From Actinomycetes bacterium (GTDB lineage: Bacteria; Actinomycetota; Actinomycetes; Actinomycetales; Microbacteriaceae): DNA of 6,345 nt. A program made the position numbers and the translations under genes. The notes below the pieces were generated by a model, which was not told the DNA's origin, ran no database searches, and saw only the letters and a program-made list of their open reading frames with translations. Of this stretch, positions 1 to 5,654 are shown piece by piece. The stretch spans positions 1 to 6,345 of the forward strand of contig JAJYSF010000055.1 of NCBI GenBank assembly GCA_021793715.1. The letters run 5' to 3'. Each line of letters begins with the position of its first letter. Position 1 is the first letter of the stretch.

Positions 1-1
1 C

Positions 2-184
2 CTCCGCGGCGGCGAGGATCACGCGCTGCTCGCGACGTTCCCGCCGTCTGCCGTTCCTGCGGATTTCCGCGAGATCGGCCGCGTCACCGCACGCTCTCAC
101 GCCGCTGTCACGGTCGACGGATCCCCTTACCGCGGGCGCGGCGGCTGGGACCCGTACCGTGACTGGTCCGCCACAGCCGGCTGA
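2..184 (+). CDS. thiL: Thiamine-monophosphate kinase, C-terminal fragment (5' end outside window)
   Basis: Only the last 60 codons are present, in frame 2, ending at TGA 182-184. The fragment starts LRGGEDHALLATFP, which matches the conserved GGEDYxLL segment near the ThiL C-terminus, and it ends in a Gly-Trp-Asp-Pro-Tyr / Asp-Trp tail of the kind seen in actinobacterial ThiL. ThiL is a cytosolic ATP-dependent kinase that converts thiamine monophosphate to thiamine diphosphate, the active cofactor. The ATP- and Mg-binding N-terminal half lies outside the window and cannot be checked. A second in-frame TGA (188-190) follows after one codon. A long palindrome begins one base after the first stop and may mark the transcript end. 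Location next to DUF3515 and ddl fits actinobacterial synteny. The family call rests on a short stretch, but the motif is distinctive. Confidence 0.85.
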   Translation, partial: LRGGEDHALLATFPPSAVPADFREIGRVTARSHAAVTVDGSPYRGRGGWDPYRDWSATAG

Positions 185-237
185 AAATGACGCGGATGCA
201 CCGAAAATGCGTCGTTTTCGGTGCATTCGCGTCATTT
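185..237. repeat. Long near-perfect palindrome (hairpin) directly after thiL
   Basis: Two 23-nt arms, 185-207 and 215-237, are reverse complements except at one position (195/227). That position is G opposite T, so in + strand RNA it is a G-U pair and the stem is unbroken. The loop is 7 nt (208-214). The stem has AAAT/ATTT at the base and AAAA/TTTT at the tip. It starts one base after the thiL stop, so it could end thiL transcription, but no U-tract follows beyond the TTT of the arm itself. The motif AAAYGACGCR occurs three times: 185-194 on +, and 209-218 and 228-237 on the minus strand. A dispersed palindromic intergenic repeat or a protein-binding site is an equally possible reading. Confidence 0.85.
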
Positions 238-256
238 GACGGAGGCAGAGACGTCA

Positions 257-291
257 GTTCGTCCCCAGCGGACACAATCTAGGCTGGAGAC
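257..291 (+). promoter_or_regulatory. Candidate leaderless promoter of the DUF3515 gene
   Basis: TAGGCT at 280-285 fits the actinobacterial -10 consensus TANNNT. Six bases separate it from the GTG at 292, so a transcript starting about 7 nt after the -10 would begin at the start codon itself. The hexamer 17 nt upstream (GTTCGT, 257-262) is a poor -35. GGAG at 286-289 lies only 2 nt before GTG, too close for a normal Shine-Dalgarno, which favours leaderless translation. No transcription start data support this. Confidence 0.45.
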
Positions 292-783
292 GTGATTCGT
301 CGTCTGTTCGCGCTCGCCGCACTCGGCGTCGCTCTTGTAGCCGCCGGCTGCACCCCGACGGTTCATCTCGAGCCCGCTCCGCATGCGAATGACCCGCGCT
401 GTGCCGACGTCTCCGTGCGCGTGCCCGACGCCATCGCGTCGTTCGATCGCGTCTGGACCGACGCGCAATCGACCGCGGCGTGGGGCGATCCGAGCGCCGT
501 CCTCTTCACGTGCGGCCTCGAACCACCGGCACCGTCGACACTCCAGTGCGTGTCGATCGGCGGCGTCGACTGGATCGTCGACGACAGCGAGTTTCCCAAT
601 CTGCGACTGACGACCTACGGGCGCACACCCGCTGCCCAGGCCTACGTCGACACGGAGGCCGTCAGCAGCAATGATGTCCTCAGCAGCCTCAGCAACGCAG
701 CCACCATGCTCACGCAGGACGGTCGCTGCACGACGTACGACGAGGCCGAGGTGGTCGACGAGGACGCGCCACAGACGGGCTGA
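292..783 (+). CDS. DUF3515 family lipoprotein
   Basis: This 163-residue protein starts at GTG with a short basic n-region (MIRR), a hydrophobic stretch (residues 5-18) and a lipobox-like AAGC with Cys20. It is therefore predicted to be exported by Sec, lipidated and anchored on the outer face of the membrane. The mature part contains the DUF3515 hallmarks: CADV (37-40), AAWGDP (62-67), TCGLEPP (73-79), CVSIGGVDWIVDDSE (86-100) and LTTYGRTPA (106-114). Four further cysteines (37, 74, 86, 146) could form two disulfides outside the cell. The C-terminus is acidic (149-160). The molecular function of this actinobacterial family is not known to me; its constant position beside ddl and thiL hints at an envelope role, which is inference. 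The start is supported by the signal peptide and the promoter spacing. The gene converges on ddl with no gap. Confidence 0.88.
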   Translation: MIRRLFALAALGVALVAAGCTPTVHLEPAPHANDPRCADVSVRVPDAIASFDRVWTDAQSTAAWGDPSAVLFTCGLEPPAPSTLQCVSIGGVDWIVDDSEFPNLRLTTYGRTPAAQAYVDTEAVSSNDVLSSLSNAATMLTQDGRCTTYDEAEVVDEDAPQTG

Positions 784-786
784 TCA
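781..786. other. Abutting convergent stop codons (TGATCA)
   Basis: The TGA of the lipoprotein gene (781-783) is followed immediately by TCA, the complement of the ddl TGA (784-786). The two genes therefore share a palindromic junction with no intergenic base. It lies inside the 8-bp palindrome CTGATCAG (780-787). No intrinsic terminator fits between the genes, so each transcript probably runs into the other gene. Confidence 0.9.
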
Positions 787-1878
787 GGCGGTGTGGGCGC
801 GCCCGAGCTCGATGAGCTCCGAGATCAGGTCGGCATAGCTGAGACCCGACGCGATCCAGCACTTCGGGTACATCGAGATGGGCGTGAAGCCCGGCATCGT
901 GTTGAGTTCGTTCACGACGATCTCGCCGTCGTCGGTGAGGAAGACGTCCACGCGCGCCAGGCCGCGCCCCTCGACCGCGTCGAACGCCCGCGCCCCGATG
1001 TCGCGGATCCGCTCGATCTGTTCGTCCGTGAGGTCGGCCGGGCACACGACCTCGGCCCCGTCGCCGCCGAGGTACTTGCCCTCGAAGTCGTAGAACTCGC
1101 GCGTCGTGACGACGATCTCGCCCGGAAGCGAGGCGCGCGTCGGCGCCGATCCGCGGCCTTCGAGGACCGCGACCTCGATCTCGCGCCCGCGCATGCCGCG
1201 CTCGACGAGGATCTTGTCATCCTCGCCGAAGGCCGTGCGCATCGCGCCGTCGAGCTCGTCAGGGCCGTGCACCTTGGAGACGCCGACGCTGGATCCGGCG
1301 CGCGCCGGCTTGACGAACACCGGGTAGCCGAGCGCCGTCACATCGTCGCGGACGATGTCTGGCTCGGCGGCCCAGCGTCGCGACCGCACGACGATGCCGG
1401 GCGCGACCGCGATCCCTGCGTCGTGCAGCGCGATCTTCGTGAAGTGCTTGTCGAGGCACACCGCGGAGTCGAGCACGCCGGCTCCCGCGTACGGGATCGC
1501 AAGCGTGTCGAGGAAGCCCTGGATCGTGCCGTCCTCGCCGTGCAGGCCGTGCAGGATCGGAAGGACGACGTCGACGGCGCCGAGGTCGTCGACCGTGCCG
1601 TCGGCGCGGCGCACGCGCAGCGCCCGATCGTCACCCGGCATCGGCCACAGGATCCGGGTGCCGTTGTCGACGACTTCAGGGAGCTTGTGCGCGTCGAGGC
1701 GGAAGCGGTCCGGATCGTCCTGTTCGAGGACGAAGACGCCCTCCCGCGTGATGCCGACGGGGATGACGCGGTACCGGTCGCGGTCAATTGCGCCGAGCAC
1801 GCCCCCCGCCGTCGCCGAAGAGATCTCGTGCTCGCTCGACCGCCCGCCGAAGAGCACCGCCACCGTTGCTCGCTGCAT
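784..1878 (-). CDS. ddl: D-alanine--D-alanine ligase
   Basis: Ddl is a cytosolic ATP-grasp ligase that joins two D-alanines into the dipeptide at the end of the peptidoglycan stem. The 364-residue length is normal. Visible landmarks are GGRSSEHEIS (11-20, with Glu16 as the likely first-subsite acid), HGLHGEDGTIQG (110-121), DKHFTK (143-148), the nucleotide-binding KPARAGSSVGVSK (190-202), EFYDFEGKY (261-269), RVDVF (309-313) and the metal/active-site NELNTMPGFT (323-332, Glu324 and Asn326). Tyr269 after Lys268 matches the Tyr typical of D-Ala-D-Ala enzymes; D-Ala-D-Lac ligases carry Phe or lack it. The ATG at 1876-1878 is chosen because AGGAGG (1888-1893) lies 9 nt upstream and homology begins right after it. 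The frame stays open to 1953, but that extension has no family features. It is the last gene of the operon and overlaps the gpsA end by 95 nt. Confidence 0.95.
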   Translation of the reverse strand: MQRATVAVLFGGRSSEHEISSATAGGVLGAIDRDRYRVIPVGITREGVFVLEQDDPDRFRLDAHKLPEVVDNGTRILWPMPGDDRALRVRRADGTVDDLGAVDVVLPILHGLHGEDGTIQGFLDTLAIPYAGAGVLDSAVCLDKHFTKIALHDAGIAVAPGIVVRSRRWAAEPDIVRDDVTALGYPVFVKPARAGSSVGVSKVHGPDELDGAMRTAFGEDDKILVERGMRGREIEVAVLEGRGSAPTRASLPGEIVVTTREFYDFEGKYLGGDGAEVVCPADLTDEQIERIRDIGARAFDAVEGRGLARVDVFLTDDGEIVVNELNTMPGFTPISMYPKCWIASGLSYADLISELIELGRAHTA

Positions 1879-2890
1879 GCTGTGTCTCCTCCTGCGGAGT
1901 GTCGTCTTCGGTCGTGAGATGCGGCGCGATGTCGCGAGGCTCCATCGTGCCATCCAGCACCATCTTCACTTGCTTCACGATCGGCATGTCGACGTCCTTC
2001 GCCTGCGCGAGCTGCAGGATCGGCGCCACCGAACTGAGGCCCTCGGCGGTCTGCTCCATGTGCGCGACGACATCGTCGAGCGTGTAACCCTGGCCGAGCA
2101 GGCGCCCGGCGGTGTTGTTGCGGCTGAGCGGCGACTGGCACGTCGCGATGAGATCGCCCAGCCCCGCGAGCCCCTGCATCGTCTCGTACTGCGCGCCGTA
2201 GGCGACCGCGAAGTCGGTCATCTCGACGAGGCCGCGCGTGATGATCGACGCCTTCGTGTTCTCGCCGTACCCGACGCCGTCGACGATGCCGGTCGCGACC
2301 GCGATGAGGTTCTTCAGCACGCCGGCGAACTCGGTGCCGGCGACATCGGTGTTCACGAACGTGCGGAAGTAGCTGTTGGAGGCCGTGAGTGCCAGACGCG
2401 CCGCGGTGTCCGCCGCGTGGGCGGAGACGACGGCGGCGGTCGGCTGCTCCTCAGCGATCTCGCGCGCGAGGTTCGGTCCGCTGATGACGGCGATCCGCGA
2501 CCGGTCGCAGCCGATGACCTCCTCGACCACCTGACTCATCCGCAGGCCGGTCTGCTTCTCGACGCCCTTCATCAGGCTGACGATCGGGGCGTCGGTGCGC
2601 GACAGCATCGTCCGCAGAGGCTTGAGCGTCTCGCGCGCGGACTTGCTCGGGACCGAGATATAGACCTCGTCCACACCGTCCAGCGCGCGCACGATGTCGT
2701 GGGTCGCGCGCATCGAACGCGGCAGGTTGATGCCGGGCAGGTAGCGCGAGTTGCGCTTCGCCTCGTCGATCTCGCGCGCCATGTCGGGTCGGCGCGCCCA
2801 CATCATGACGTCTGTTCCGCCGTCCGCGAGGATCTTCCCGAACGTCGTGCCCCAGCTGCCGGCGCCGAGCACGGCGACACGCGCGCTCAC
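1784..2890 (-). CDS. gpsA: Glycerol-3-phosphate dehydrogenase [NAD(P)+]
   Basis: GpsA reduces dihydroxyacetone phosphate to sn-glycerol-3-phosphate in the cytosol, supplying the backbone for phospholipids. The 368-residue product shows the Rossmann motif GAGSWGTTFG (9-18), SLMKG (105-109), ISGPN (136-140), the catalytic Lys193 in VLKNLIA (191-197), NTKAS (211-215), Arg219, GLAGLGDL (240-247) and SRNNTAG (256-262). The recognisable core ends near residue 330. The remaining ~38 residues form a Gly/Arg-rich tail (for example RRAVERARDLFGD), mostly encoded over the ddl start region, which is longer than in typical ~330-340 residue family members. The start is GTG at 2888-2890, which overlaps the TGA of the upstream acyltransferase as GTGA. 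A weak GGGG lies 5 nt upstream, so translation is probably coupled. The enzyme assignment is firm; the tail could be genuine or reflect loss of an earlier stop. Confidence 0.95.
   Translation of the reverse strand: MSARVAVLGAGSWGTTFGKILADGGTDVMMWARRPDMAREIDEAKRNSRYLPGINLPRSMRATHDIVRALDGVDEVYISVPSKSARETLKPLRTMLSRTDAPIVSLMKGVEKQTGLRMSQVVEEVIGCDRSRIAVISGPNLAREIAEEQPTAAVVSAHAADTAARLALTASNSYFRTFVNTDVAGTEFAGVLKNLIAVATGIVDGVGYGENTKASIITRGLVEMTDFAVAYGAQYETMQGLAGLGDLIATCQSPLSRNNTAGRLLGQGYTLDDVVAHMEQTAEGLSSVAPILQLAQAKDVDMPIVKQVKMVLDGTMEPRDIAPHLTTEDDTPQEETQHAASNGGGALRRAVERARDLFGDGGGRARRN
1888..1893 (-). promoter_or_regulatory. Shine-Dalgarno of ddl (AGGAGG), inside gpsA
   Basis: The minus strand reads AGGAGG, a full match to the anti-SD core, with 9 nt to the ddl ATG. 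In the gpsA frame the same bases fall in the Gln-Glu-Glu codons near residues 333-335. This site fixes the ddl start and is the strongest ribosome binding site in the window. Confidence 0.85.
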
Positions 2891-3633
2891 AGGCGCCCCG
2901 TCTCGTTCTGGCCGCGGCGCACCGGGTCCCAGCGCTCCTTGGGCGGCGTCTCGTCCCGCAGCTCGCCGAGCAGCCGGGAGAGCTCGTCCATGAGGCGCGT
3001 CGTCGCCTCCGACAGCGCACTCGCCTCGTGGGCACGCCCATGCAGGTCGGACAGGTCCACCGGCTCGCCGACGAGAACGGTGACGCGGCGACGCGGCGGG
3101 AAGAGCTTGAGCTTGCCGTAGCGCGGCATGAACTGCTGCTCTCCCCAGTGCGCGACCGGGATCAGCGGGATGTCACCGGCGAGCGCGAGGCGCACGGCGC
3201 CCGACTTACCGCGCATCGGCCACAGGTCGGGATCGCGAGTCAGCGTGCCCTCGGGATAGACGATGACGCCGCGCGCGCCCCGCACGAGTTCGCTGGCCTG
3301 CTCGATCGACTGCGCCGCGCCGCTCTTGCCGCGAGTGACGGGCACCATCCCGGTCGCCTTCAACGCCGCGCCGAGCACCGGCACGCGAAACAGGCTCTCC
3401 TTCGCCATGAAGCGTGGCGCTCGCCCCATCTTCCAGGTCGCGACCGCCACGGTCAGAGGGTCGATCTCGCTGTGGTGGTTCGGCGCCATCACGTACGCGC
3501 CGTCGCGCGGGAGGTGATGGGCGCCGCGGATCTCGATCCTCGCGAGCCACCCCACGATCGGCACCACGATCATGGCGAGGAGCCAGAACAGGCTGGGGCG
3601 GGTCTTCTCTCGGGAGGCTCTGCCCACGATCAC
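2887..3633 (-). CDS. plsC: PlsC-family lysophospholipid / 1-acylglycerol-3-phosphate acyltransferase
   Basis: This 248-residue membrane-associated acyltransferase probably transfers a fatty acyl group to lysophosphatidic acid or a related lipid. The four family blocks are visible: NHHSEID (52-58, the catalytic HX4D with His53 and Asp58), GMVPVTRG (95-102), YPEGT (126-130) and IPLIPVA (155-161). A hydrophobic stretch at 14-31 is the likely membrane anchor. The C-terminal ~25 residues are charged. Its place directly before gpsA, whose product feeds the same pathway, supports a phospholipid role, but the exact substrate cannot be read from sequence. Two starts are possible. GTG at 3631-3633 overlaps the murA stop as GTGA. 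GTG at 3625-3627 is two codons later and is preceded by GGGGTGATC, close to the full anti-SD complement, with about 5 nt spacing; it would give 246 residues. Confidence 0.9.
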   Translation of the reverse strand: MIVGRASREKTRPSLFWLLAMIVVPIVGWLARIEIRGAHHLPRDGAYVMAPNHHSEIDPLTVAVATWKMGRAPRFMAKESLFRVPVLGAALKATGMVPVTRGKSGAAQSIEQASELVRGARGVIVYPEGTLTRDPDLWPMRGKSGAVRLALAGDIPLIPVAHWGEQQFMPRYGKLKLFPPRRRVTVLVGEPVDLSDLHGRAHEASALSEATTRLMDELSRLLGELRDETPPKERWDPVRRGQNETGRL

Positions 3634-4991
3634 CCCACGATGTCGAAGTCGGCACCGAGAGCGGTGAGCTTGTCGAAGAACTTCTCGTATCCGCGGCGGA
3701 TGATGCCGACGTTCGACACACGCGAGGTGCCCTCCGCCGCGAGGGCGGCGATCACGTAGGCGTAGCCGCCTCGCAGGTCGGGCACGATGATCTCGGCACC
3801 GCGCAGGGCCGTGGGCCCGGTGATCACCGCGGCCTGCTCGAGCTCGCGGCGCGGCACGCGACGGTCGTCGCTGGCCAGGCCGTCGGGGTGCACGACGATG
3901 TCGGCACCCATCTGGTTGAGCGCGGCCGTGAAGCCGAGCCGGTTCTCGTACACGGTCTCGTGCACGGTCGACACGCCTTCAGCCTGCGTCAGCGCCACGA
4001 TGAGCGGCTGCTGCCAGTCGGTCATGAAGCCGGGGTGCACGTCGGTCTCGACCATCACCGGGCGCAGCGGGGTCTTCGCGCGGCGGAACGTGATGCCGTC
4101 GTCGCGGATGTCGAATTCGCCGCCGACCTTCCGGAAGACGTTGAGGAACGTGAGCATCTCGTACTGGCGAGCGCCCTTGACGAAGATCTCGCCGTCGGTT
4201 GCGAGCGCGGCGCAGGCCCAGCTCGCGGCCTCGTTGCGGTCGAAGAGGCTGCGGTGCACGTAGCCGCCGAGCTCATCGACGCCCTCGATGAAGATCACGC
4301 GGTTCGGCTCGTACGAGATGATCGCGCCCATCTTCTGCAGTACGCCGATCAGATCCATGATCTCGGGCTCGATCGCGGCGTTGCGCAGCTCGGTGACGCC
4401 CTTCGCACGCACGGCCGTGAGCAGCACCTGCTCCGTCGCGCCGACGCTCGGGTACGGCAGCTCGATGTTCGCGCCGTGGAGCCCGTCGGGTGCCGACAGT
4501 CGGATCCCGTTGGGCTGCTTGTCGACGACGGCGCCGAACTCGCGCAGCGCGTCGAGGTGGAAGTCAATCGGACGATCGCCGATGCGGCATCCGCCGAGAT
4601 CGGGGATGAACGCCTGACCGAGCACGTGCAGCAGCGGGCCGCAGAACAGGATCGGGATCCTGCTGGATCCCGCGTGCGCGTCGATCTCCTCGAAGCCGGC
4701 GGACTTCGCGCGGGTCGGGTCGAGCACCAGGGATCCCGGTTCCTCGCCCTCTGTGACCGTCACGCCGTGCACGCCGAGCAGCGAGCGCACGACCTCGACA
4801 TCGCGGATCTCCGGAACGTCACGCAGCGTGGACGGCGTCTCGCCGAGCAGCGACGCGACCATGGCCTTCGTCGCGAGATTCTTCGCGCCCTTCACGTCGA
4901 CCTGACCGCGCAGCGGCCGACCGCCGCGGATCTCGAGGACGTCTCCGAGCGTCGGAGCCGCCTGCGCCTGCGTGTCGCCTATGAGCGTCAT
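3630..4991 (-). CDS. murA: UDP-N-acetylglucosamine 1-carboxyvinyltransferase
   Basis: MurA transfers enolpyruvate from PEP to UDP-GlcNAc, the committed cytosolic step of peptidoglycan synthesis. The 453-residue product has the EPSP-synthase-like fold signatures: VKGAKN (33-38, with Lys37-Asn38 matching E. coli Lys22-Asn23), Arg111, GGCRIGDRPIDFHL (133-146, with Cys135 and Arg140), GFMTDWQQPL (321-330, Asp325 matching the catalytic Asp305) and LRGGYAYVIA (406-415, Arg407). Cys135 corresponds to Cys115, the residue alkylated by fosfomycin. Mycobacterial MurA has Asp there, so this enzyme is of the fosfomycin-target type. The N-terminus is about 15 residues longer than in E. coli. The ATG is supported by GAGGA 9 nt upstream (5001-5005). 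It lies 65 nt after leuD and its stop overlaps the plsC start. Confidence 0.96.
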   Translation of the reverse strand: MTLIGDTQAQAAPTLGDVLEIRGGRPLRGQVDVKGAKNLATKAMVASLLGETPSTLRDVPEIRDVEVVRSLLGVHGVTVTEGEEPGSLVLDPTRAKSAGFEEIDAHAGSSRIPILFCGPLLHVLGQAFIPDLGGCRIGDRPIDFHLDALREFGAVVDKQPNGIRLSAPDGLHGANIELPYPSVGATEQVLLTAVRAKGVTELRNAAIEPEIMDLIGVLQKMGAIISYEPNRVIFIEGVDELGGYVHRSLFDRNEAASWACAALATDGEIFVKGARQYEMLTFLNVFRKVGGEFDIRDDGITFRRAKTPLRPVMVETDVHPGFMTDWQQPLIVALTQAEGVSTVHETVYENRLGFTAALNQMGADIVVHPDGLASDDRRVPRRELEQAAVITGPTALRGAEIIVPDLRGGYAYVIAALAAEGTSRVSNVGIIRRGYEKFFDKLTALGADFDIVG

Positions 4992-5000
4992 TCTCGTGGA

Positions 5001-5005
5001 TCCTC
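5001..5005 (-). promoter_or_regulatory. Shine-Dalgarno of murA (GAGGA)
   Basis: The minus strand reads GAGGA, followed by 9 nt and the murA ATG (4989-4991). It lies in the leuD-murA gap, next to a GGATCC site (4998-5003). It supports the chosen start and shows that murA can be initiated on its own rather than only by coupling. Confidence 0.7.
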
Positions 5006-5026
5006 ACTGCCTTCCGGCGAACCCGC

Positions 5027-5045
5027 CACCCCGGGTCTCGGGGTG
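5027..5045 (-). promoter_or_regulatory. Small GC-rich hairpin in the leuD-murA gap
   Basis: CACCCCG (5027-5033) and CGGGGTG (5039-5045) form a perfect 7-bp stem with a 5-nt loop. It is the only sizeable non-coding stretch (65 nt) in the minus-strand operon. No T-run follows on the minus strand, so a classical terminator is unlikely. It could cause partial termination, pausing or transcript end protection between the leucine genes and the envelope genes. A weaker 4-bp stem (GGCG/CGCC, 5016-5027) lies next to it. Confidence 0.5.
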
Positions 5046-5056
5046 ACATCCCAGGC

Positions 5057-5653
5057 TCACGGAACCGGGAGGGTCCGCGGCCGCCACGCCTCGCGGCGGG
5101 CCTCGAACTGCCTGATCTTGTCTTCGTGTCGCAGCGTGAGCCCGATGTCATCGAGCCCTTCGAGGAGCCGCCACCTAGTGTAATCGTCGATCTCGAAAGG
5201 GGCCGTGAAGTCGCCGAGCGTCACTGTGCGCTCAACAAGATCGACCGTCATCTCGACGCCGGGGTTCGCGTCGATCGCCGTCCAGAGCCTCTCGAGCGTG
5301 TCGTCGGAGACGACGCCGGCCACCAGTCCCTGCTTGCCCGCGTTGCCGCGGAAGATGTCCGCGTACCGCGTACTGAGTACGACCCGGAAGCCGTAGTCGC
5401 GGAGCGCCCACACCGCGTGTTCGCGGCTGGATCCCGTTCCGAAGTCGGGGCCGGCCACGAGCACCGATGCGCCCCGGAATGACTCCTGATTCAGCACGAA
5501 GTCCTCGTGCTGACGCCATTCTGCGAAGAGTGCATCCTCGAAACCCGTCTTCGTCACACGCTTGAGATAGACCGCGGGGATGATCTGGTCGGTGTCGACG
5601 TTCGAGCGCTTCAGCGGCGCGGCGACGCCCGTGTGTGTCGTGAACTTCTCCAT
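5057..5653 (-). CDS. leuD: 3-isopropylmalate dehydratase, small subunit
   Basis: LeuD is the swivelling small subunit that pairs with LeuC to isomerise 2-isopropylmalate to 3-isopropylmalate in leucine synthesis. The length of 198 residues is normal for the family. Visible signatures are [10 protein letters not shown] (18-27), [13 protein letters not shown] (68-80, the substrate-recognition loop) and [14 protein letters not shown] (97-110). The ATG at 5651-5653 follows the leuC stop by one base, and AGGAG (5660-5664) within the leuC end is 6 nt upstream, so the two subunits are likely made in equal amounts. Codons 157-160 (GAT TAC ACT AGG) are unusually AT-rich for this gene and contain TACACT, a -10-like hexamer. 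Confidence 0.97.
   Translation of the reverse strand: MEKFTTHTGVAAPLKRSNVDTDQIIPAVYLKRVTKTGFEDALFAEWRQHEDFVLNQESFRGASVLVAGPDFGTGSSREHAVWALRDYGFRVVLSTRYADIFRGNAGKQGLVAGVVSDDTLERLWTAIDANPGVEMTVDLVERTVTLGDFTAPFEIDDYTRWRLLEGLDDIGLTLRHEDKIRQFEARREAWRPRTLPVP
5177..5182 (-). promoter_or_regulatory. Possible -10 element inside leuD (TACACT)
   Basis: The minus strand reads TACACT, a fit to TANNNT, in a run of codons that are rare for this gene (GAT TAC ACT AGG, residues 157-160). A transcript from here would start about 180 nt upstream of the murA ATG. No convincing -35 is seen 16-18 nt upstream. This is a tentative candidate for an internal promoter serving the envelope genes. Confidence 0.2.
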
Positions 5654-5654
5654 G

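Noticed and set aside
236..241. TTGACG as a -35 element
   Set aside because: No TANNNT lies 16-19 nt downstream, and it is 38 nt from the likely -10 at 280, too far to pair with it.
795..819. GGGCGCGCCC palindrome and repeated GAGCTC near the ddl 3' end as a terminator
   Set aside because: The first has no loop, the second only a 3-nt loop with 6-bp arms, both are coding, and no T-run follows on either strand.
793..1917. A 374-codon + strand frame opposite ddl
   Set aside because: It lies almost wholly opposite the ddl coding region, with no ribosome binding site or domain motif.
1879..1953. N-terminal extension of Ddl by 25 codons
   Set aside because: The added residues are Arg-rich, lie within gpsA in another frame and precede the strong AGGAGG; Ddl homology starts right after the ATG at 1878.
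1355..3121. A 588-codon open frame on the + strand opposite ddl, gpsA and plsC
   Set aside because: It spans three well-identified minus-strand genes, shows Arg/Ala/Ser-rich composition without family motifs, and is the expected antisense by-product of G/C third positions.
4653..4672. 8-bp hairpin (two GGATCC-containing arms, 4-nt loop) in murA
   Set aside because: It encodes the conserved GSSRIPI segment and arises from two adjacent GGATCC sites; no sign of a separate role.
3414..5183. A 589-codon open frame on the + strand opposite plsC, murA and leuD
   Set aside because: Same reasoning: no recognisable motif, Arg/His/Asp-rich shadow composition, and it crosses several real genes on the other strand.
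5369..5381. 13-nt palindrome CGTACT-G-AGTACG inside leuD
   Set aside because: It is within a conserved coding stretch (VVLSTRYAD), is short, and matches no operator I can name with confidence.
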